Shown here in pieces: positions 56,906-64,000 of a stretch of DNA of 64,000 nucleotides. Below the pieces are notes generated by a model, which was given only the letters and a program-made list of their open reading frames with translations, did no database searches and was not told the origin of the DNA. Both the position numbers and the translations under genes were made by a program. The DNA comes from Liolophura sinensis (lineage: Eukaryota; Mollusca; Polyplacophora; Chitonida; Chitonidae): contig NC_088300.1 in assembly GCF_032854445.1 (NCBI RefSeq), forward strand, positions 61,912,984 through 61,976,983, given 5' to 3'. Position 1 is the first letter of the stretch; every line of letters starts with the position of its first letter.

Positions 56906-58190
56906 CTGTTGTGCTAAACCCTTTACACCACTCTTTAGCCTATACAGCTATACACATACAAAGTGCTGAATTATACAAGTACATGTACCCAAGGGTGAAC
57001 AAAGCAGCGACCTCTCTTGGGAACAAAGTGTGGAATAATGCATAACCTACTGAATATTCATTTTTCTTCTACATGTACTTCCAGATATGGTTCCATGTAC
57101 ATATGTGAGTAAGGCTATATCCAGTATATCCACTAAGAACTTTCATGTACATCATGTAACATGACTAGTGGTGTTTATATAATCAAAAGTGGTGTATGAT
57201 CTAACGACTGAGATTATTCTGTAGTATTTGTACTGTGTTTAAACATCTGATTAGGCCATCTTTTGGGGTATGCCTAATGATGATGACATAATAAAATGCT
57301 GAAATAGTCTACAAAGTATTCTTCCGATTAATACTACTTATGTTTTTAGTATGGCATGGTTTACATCTTCATTTCCCATTAAGTCCAATATTCCCAGAGA
57401 GCACATTCCACTTTGAGCAGACATGCAGGCTGTCTTGACACTCACCTATACAGAACATAAATCTTTGGCTATATGCCTGAGAGTGTGGCAGCAATTACAG
57501 ATATCGTGTGACATTATCCCGTAAATCTTAACAAAACACATTATTCATTGTAGTCTGAGTAGCTCATTTAGATGAATGAGGTAAGATGTTTTATTTAGCA
57601 TGGTGAAAACCATCTATTACCGATAGCTCTATTCCTGTCAATGGCTGACCCAGGCCTACAGGCCGCTGGCGCCACTGTGTGGCTGTTGTTACTGCAACAT
57701 GTGTTTGGCTAGTAATACTGGACATGTGCATGTAGATAAGTTATTCCTCCCAATATCTCAACTCTGTCTTGACCACCAGACCTATATGTTTCTCGGCCAC
57801 CAGTCAGCCATGAACGGGACGATCGATTCTCTCAAGAGACCAGTTATATCATTAGATGGTACAAAGGCTGGTCAAGTCACTTTAGCCTGACCAGCATTCT
57901 GACAAGACTCATGCCGTAAACATGCCTGCAGATCCCACACGAAAGCAAACACAGTCGGGACTGTTTCACTGGTCAGGTATTATTAAAGCACAGAGGCCTT
58001 CACAACTGATTATGTTGGTAGATCAGTTACTATGAAGATAAGATGTGACATATTACATGTATCTCTCTCGCCTTCTGGACAGCAGCTAAGACAGCAGTCC
58101 AAAGCTAAAATTGGCACCTTAATCAACTGAGGTTAGCGTCAGTCTATTCAAATTTCCACAAGCACTTAATAGCCTCATACTCTGAGTTTG
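56906..58190. other. Upstream of tetraspanin exon (probably intron)
   Basis: No N-terminal tetraspanin exon or other gene was recognised. Confidence 0.45.
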
Positions 58191-58194
58191 TACG

Positions 58195-58475
58195 CTTCAA
58201 AAGACTTCAAATTTCCAGGCTTTTCCAGGTCCAAAATTCACCTTTTCCAGGCAACCTGAAACATATATTCTGCACTTGTGTGTGCTACGCAATTTGAAAG
58301 ATGCTGGAAAAAATTTGAAAAAAAAAGAGAATGTGACCATAAGATGAACAGTTGCCATGGCTGATTCTGTAGCCTCAATTTCAAGGGTTTCCAAGGCTGA
58401 ACTACAAGAACACCTACTTTTCTATACTTTTGAAGGTCTGGAAAAGCTATTTTCAAATTCCAGGCTTTTAAAAGT
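58195..58475. repeat. Possible fold-back (MITE-like) element
   Basis: The left end AAATTTCCAGGCTTTTCCAG is partly matched by the reverse complement of the right end (AAGGTCTGGAAAAGCTATTT). No transposase is present; the ends are not exact. Confidence 0.35.
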
Positions 58476-58494
58476 TTTGAAGGCCCTGAATGAA

Positions 58495-58820
58495 TGAATG
58501 TAAATTCCTCAATCGTTTCTCATGTTTCCAACATGTTCATTCAGATATATTCTGAGGATATTACTCTGTAGAGAGAGAGAAATATATACTTCTTCATCAA
58601 CCAAAACAACAAAGTTTTTGTTTCCAAAATCAAATTTCAAAGGTGAATAAATTTCAAATTGGTGCTTTCCTATGTGAACACATTGAGGAAGTAACGCACA
58701 TCTCTTGAATACATTAACACTTTTTGCAAACTTGTAAATGATTCTAGCATTCAAAATATTAAAACTATTATTATTAAATTTATCAGTGCATGCTGGATAC
58801 AGTGTTCTAAACACAAATGT
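58495..58820. repeat. Dispersed repeat copy (same family as about 50000 and 25200)
   Basis: It shares AAATTCCTCAAtCgTTTC, GTTTCCAAAATCAAAT and GTGAATAAATTTCAAATTGG-like blocks in order with 49980-50190. Diverged. Confidence 0.45.
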
Positions 58821-59884
58821 ACCTCACCCAGTTATGGTTTCCAGTTAAGGGTCATAAGTTTGTTTCATAATGATCACAATTTTAAATGATTTCTATGCCC
58901 AGGTACTGTGTCACTGCAATAAATCAGCTGTTCTATTTATAGCCTCGGGTCTTCACAGAAGTTCTATTTCCCTGCCTAGCATTTGACTGAACACAACCAA
59001 CTATCCCGTGATCAAAACACATCAGTTACTCTTTCCTTAGAATTCCAATATAACGATGTATTTCTGGACGCCCTGATGAAACAACCGACAAAGCCTTTTC
59101 TCACCTTGGCATGCCTTCATAGTACACTCAGCTCCATATCTTAAACCCACAATACCCTAGTTGTGTATATGTTAAGCTGTGTACAGTACTAAAAAGGCTA
59201 AGCCATGATAAAAATTAGGCGATCATTAAAATTTATTCATTACGGGGAACTCAACAGTCTGGTTTGATGACACACTTAGTGTTTGAGTGTACTGTCGAGT
59301 TAGCCTCTGCCTTAGGGTATTTATAAAGTATTTACAGGTTACGGCAATCACCCGACTGTCTGCATACTCTATTAGACATTACCAGCTATCAATCAAGGTG
59401 TAAAGTCAGAGCCTAGCACTAGCTGGGAAGTTCATTCCTGCAGCACTGGCAGACTCTTGCAATATCATCCATCACACTCAGGCTGCTGCCTCAAAATGCA
59501 CATCCAGACTGTATATCAGCCACGGCACCCGTGATACCAAATTAATTCACGATCAATTATCCGAGGGAAATCCAAACACGGGATATTGTTAAATGTTTGA
59601 TAATTACAGAACAAATCCTACTCCAAAACCATGAATAAATCATGATGTGTATGCTACACAATACAGCAGTAAATACACACAACCATGCCGTACTCAAGAA
59701 TTTCATTTGTCATATAAAGCCTGCAACAAGGTGTTACAAACAAGTTCCAAATCTGTATACCGCACATACATCAGTAATATTTTCACACTACCACTGTCAA
59801 TCCATCATATTACACATTGATCAGGGATATTCTCAAAGTACCAAACTCATATATTACACCAGCAGGTATTATCTCAAAGTGCCA

Positions 59885-60220
59885 AGTCTACAAATTACAC
59901 GACCGGGTATTGTCACAGTACTGTACCAATTCTACAGATCACACTTTACCAGGTATTCTCACAGTACTGTACCAACTCTACATAATACACTTGACCAGGT
60001 ATTCTCACAGTACTGTACCAACTCTACATATTACACATGCCCAGGTATTGTCACAGTACTGTTCCAACTCTACATATTACACATGCCCAGGTATTCTCAC
60101 AGTACTGTACCAACTCTACATAGTACACATGACCAGGTATTTTCACAGTACTGTACCAACTCTACATATTACACTTGACCAGGTATTCTCACAGTACTGT
60201 ACCAACTCTACATACTGTGA
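59885..60220. repeat. 47-bp minisatellite, about 7 copies
   Basis: The unit is CCAGGTATTCTCACAGTACT, GTACCAACTCTACATATTAC and a short variable part. Open frames of 178 and 160 codons run through it and are repeat-derived. Confidence 0.88.
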
Positions 60221-62715
60221 CAATATCCCTGTCAGTTCCAAGCCAATATATTACATATCCGGGATAACTCCTCTCCGTTCTCCAAGCATAAGGCCTTAGA
60301 TATTTATCCTCTTATTCACAGTTTGTGTGAATTCGTGTAACATATACAGCCAAACAAAAGTCAACACTCTTGGATATTTTCAGCCTCCGGATTCTCTTCG
60401 GCATTTGGAAAAGGCAAAAGAGAATTTGCCTACAAAACAGAACTTCAAGATCGTATGACAGCTGTTGGTTTTAACCGTTAGTGAATTAAATGAGTGCGTT
60501 TCGAGCTCTGGTAGATGCCACAATCTACATGTGTACACCTACTGTATATTCAGTCCAGAGAATCAGGCTTGTAAAATTCTCCTGACCTAGCTACGCGTAC
60601 ATGTATTACAGAAAAGTGCCACTGAGCCAGTTTATGTTTAGACTGGGATTCATAAATAGGAGAGCAAACAATTACAAGAGATGCGATGAATGCTGCAAAC
60701 TGCTGTATTGGCCAAGTACCGATATGTGTAGTGCTGGCCTATTGGAGCCCTCAACAAAGTTGATCAATCCTCACTATTGATGACTGCTCACGTGCCCAAG
60801 CACAGCACAAAATCCACCCTTCAGTTCTAAAGCAGATCACACTGAGTTTAAGGTTTAACAGATCTAAAGCACAGCGGTGTACAGGGAGGTCGTTAGTATA
60901 ACCAACGTGAACTGCACCCTGCAGGATTTTGTTCATAACAAGGGCAACTTAGTTTTTCATCTGAGCCTAAAAACTTAAATATGTAGAACAAAAAAAAAAA
61001 GGATTTTTGTGGGCAGCTGCTTGCTGTTGCCATGGTGACTAACATGGCATCCATCAGGTACAAGTATACATGTAGAAGACATGTTCCAGCCTGTTTATGA
61101 GCAAACCTGCCTATGAGAAAGTGAGCTGTAAAGGGAGTGGGTTAAGAAATACCTAACTTAACACCAAGGTCATTTTTCACAAGGGTAAATGGATGAGTGA
61201 TCAGAAGGATAGGCACAATTAGCCTTCAGTTTTAGAAGTCTGGTCACCTGTTTCATGTATGACCATAAGGCCATCATTCAAAATATGCTTGTTGGTGGGA
61301 AGAGAATTTTATTTCATTTTTTCCCAAGGTTAATTTCTTTAAAATCTCTCTGTTTCGACAGCCCAAACAACAACAAATTACCTACTGACCAATCATCTTT
61401 TTCGTCATTTGTTACACCAAACAAACAATTTTTAGCCTAGTTGAGGAGTGTCTTGTTGATAGGTTTTCTCCCTCAGGTTACCAAATGGCCTCATTACAAA
61501 GGAGGGGGGGGGGGGGAGAATGACCCTGGGTACCAGTCTTGCTCACAGCCTGCCACTGGCTTCAGTGCTCAGCATTTCCACAACATAACACCACGTATCA
61601 ACACATGAGCACATGTGATACAGATCAAACATCATCCAACATTTGTTTCTCTCCCCTATTTCGGGCAGCCATGCTGGAGGTTGCTACTGTACAAGATTAA
61701 TTTTGCTCCAATATGTTTGACAAACACTTGTTTGTCACTTGATGTGACATGATGTCACTTGCAAACTTTTCTCTTTAGTTCAATCTGTGAAGAAGTCACT
61801 TGCAAAACAAAGTATTTGTCTCTTTAGTACAATTTTCAGAAAAGATTGCCCCTGTGGCACATATCTGTAACAATAACAGAACATGTGACAGTATGTATCC
61901 ATGGATATTCATGTGTAAAAGACAATTTATCAGGTACAATCAACGTGCAGAGTGCTCTTCAATACATGCTAACAGTAGCATCTGCATATCTCTGCTGACA
62001 CATAACATCTAAATGTACAACATATTAGAGGAGGATGCAACTGTGGATGTCTCTCAACCCCAGTATCTACAAGTAGGACAGTTATGGTCACCTCAGAGCT
62101 TTGTGTTACTCTAGCTTACTTTTGATAGAATTCGCAGTGACATTTCACACTGAGCTACATAATACTGTACTGGCCCTAAAAATTACCTACAGTTTATTAC
62201 CTACTAAACCTAAATTTTAGATAAATACAAAGGTCATGAAATATTACTTTCGGAGCTGAAACTTCCCACTAGGATATTGTCCTACCTTCTAAGCAAACCT
62301 CAAATTACCTTTCTAAGCTCAAAGAAATCTTTATAGAATTCCCTAAAATTCTTGAGTAACTTAGTTTTGAGACAAATTTTAGGTCAGTAATGATATTGGT
62401 TTTGGGATATAGCCATGAATCAGGATTAAAACATTCACATTTAGAAACCAGAAATACAAGCTAAATGATACATTGAAAGAACATAAAGCTTAATAGCCAC
62501 ATAAAAATGATTTAGTATACCCTTAACTAGTAGAATGATTTACCCATTCTGTAAATAATACAACTCTCACACCTGGTTCATAGGTCAAGTATAGGCTCTT
62601 CAGCTTGTTTTATGGGTGAATGAAGGATGCCCTGAGCGTATATCAAGCCCATATAACCCAGACACAATAACCAGAGATTACTGTACTGTGTGTTCCTACA
62701 CTGCAGATAACCTAT
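60221..62715. other. Non-coding sequence
   Basis: No gene was recognised. A poly-G run lies at about 61504-61516. Confidence 0.45.
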
Positions 62716-62802
62716 TGCAAGTTAATGGGCTGTACCCAGATTAAGCAAGTTCATGGGCTGTACCCAGATTAAGCGAGTTCATGGGCTGTACCCAGATTAA
62801 GT
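62716..62802. repeat. 29-bp tandem repeat, three copies
   Basis: GTTCATGGGCTGTACCCAGA plus TTAAGC(A/G)A is repeated three times with one or two differences. Confidence 0.88.
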
Positions 62803-63231
62803 TCAAAATGTCTAGCAGATGGGGAGCAAAGTCTACACCAAGATCCAACCCTGGTTGTATTCATGTACCAGATGTGCTCTGTGCACCCCACCCAACTGTA
62901 CATGTAGGAATACTGGCCTAAAATAACTCATGATTCCTGCTGGGATAGTGAGAATAGATCACACCTGATCACAGTTTGCAGGAAAATGAGTCTACAGGCT
63001 GGAAACTCTATATCTAAATTATACTAAAAGATACATGTACAGAAAATGGAAAACGCTTCAAATGACTACAGGCTTTACTACATGTATGTATGTACATGTA
63101 GACAAAAGAACAGATAACAAAGCTGTCTTCCCACTTGTTACATCTGTAAGTAAATTAGCCACCTTATTTGTGCTGATAGAGACAATTAACCCGATAATCT
63201 ATCGCCACCAAAACTGTCCTAATATGGGGAA

Positions 63232-63870
63232 GCTGAATTTATGGCCACCATGACTGTCCTACTATAGGGAAGCTTAACCCAGCAATTTATGGCTGCCATG
63301 ACTGTCCTAATGTAGGGAAGCTTAACCAGACAATCTATGGCTGCCATGACTGTCCTACTATAGGGAAGCTTAACCCAGCAATTTATGGCTGCCATGACTG
63401 TCCTAATGTAGGGAAGCTTAACCAGAGAATCTATGGCTGCCATGACTGTCCTAATGTTGGGAAGCTTAACCCGACAATCTATGGCTGCCATGGCTGTCCT
63501 AATGTAGGGAAGCTCAACCAGAGAATCTATGGCTGCCATGGCTGTCCTAATGTAGGGAAGCTCAACCAGAGAATCTATGGCTGCCATGACTGTCCTAATG
63601 TAGGGAAGGTTAACCAGACAATCTATGGCTGCCATGCCTGTCCTAATGTAGGGAAGCTTAACCAGACAATCTATGGCTGCCATGGCTGTCATAATGTAGG
63701 GAAGCTTAACCCGACAATCTATGGCTGGCATGGCTGTCCTAATGTAGGGAAGCTTAACCAGAGAATCTATGGCTGCCATGACTGTCCAAATGTAGGGAGG
63801 CTTAACCAGACAATCTATGGCTGCCATGACTGTCCTAATGTAGGGAAGCTCAACCAGACAATCTAGAGAA
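63232..63870. repeat. 48-bp minisatellite, about 13 copies
   Basis: The unit is ATGGCTGCCATGACTGTCCT, AATGTAGGGAAGCTTAACCA and GACAATCT. Forty-eight bases is 16 codons, giving a 202-codon reverse-strand frame (repeat MAAIDCLVKLPYIRTV). Copies differ at a few positions. Confidence 0.93.
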
Positions 63871-64000
63871 TCAGAGAATCTATGGCCATCATAGCTTTAT
63901 CTCACCTGTGGCCTGATCTACAAAGCTGTTGCAATGCTGCTTGAAGTGCATTTATCATGGTATCTCTTCACTGCGTGTTGTCATGAAAATTGCGCCAGGC

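Noticed and set aside
59642-60299. Open frames of 178 and 160 codons
   Set aside because: They run through a 47-bp minisatellite in two overlapping frames with no conserved domain.
56208-64000. N-terminal exon of the tetraspanin
   Set aside because: Searched by eye on the reverse strand for a short start exon ending in phase 0 with a typical TM1 beginning; none was convincing, so the gene is left partial.

Overview
This window is animal nuclear DNA. It holds many short exons with GT-AG introns, long AT-rich non-coding stretches, tRNA-derived SINEs, LINE and Tc1/mariner remnants, and an unusual number of minisatellites. Abundant TACATGTA-type palindromes and two SINE types with tails like CAATCAAATAAATA suggest a lophotrochozoan, most likely a mollusc. 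The species cannot be fixed from the sequence alone.

Three protein-coding genes could be assembled by joining exons at splice sites with compatible phase. (1) Minus strand, 13094 to 2715: a five-exon gene predicting a protein of about 912 residues with an N-terminal THAP zinc finger, a BTB/POZ domain and five C2H2 zinc fingers. This is a predicted transcription factor with an unusual domain combination. Its first intron carries a decayed LINE and its last intron a large minisatellite. (2) Plus strand, 18875 to 30958: a 17-exon NIMA-related (NEK) protein kinase of about 493 residues with a complete set of kinase motifs and an acidic C-terminal tail. One intron carries an array made of repeated copies of the preceding exon end and its splice donor. 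(3) Minus strand, 56207 to 49796: a tetraspanin, six exons seen, 200 residues, complete from the first transmembrane segment to the stop. The N-terminal exon was not found and probably lies beyond 64000. Genes 1 and 2 are divergent, with about 5.8 kb between their start codons.

Region by region: 1-2714 is the 3' flank of gene 1, with simple repeats. 2715-13094 is the THAP-BTB-ZF gene. 13095-18874 is the shared upstream region, with a CRE-like cluster, SINEs and a dispersed repeat. 18875-31890 is the NEK gene and its 3' UTR. 32030-33480 is an array of about 13 exon-like cassettes. 33500-46700 is gene-poor, with a Tc1/mariner relic (about 35060-35900), a Tx1/L1-like LINE relic split by a SINE (about 36330-38400) and a 69-bp minisatellite (40400-41690). 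46724-47585 is a 30-bp minisatellite open in several frames. 49796-56207 is the tetraspanin, with a higher-order minisatellite in an intron. 56208-64000 is probably the tetraspanin's first intron or 5' flank, with SINE relics and 47-bp and 48-bp minisatellites.

The three genes show no functional link and look like ordinary metazoan neighbours. The most distinctive points are the THAP-BTB-C2H2 architecture and two tandem arrays whose units carry splice-site-like junctions. Exon assignments rest on reading frame, splice consensus and family motifs seen by eye. No alignment or transcript evidence was available.
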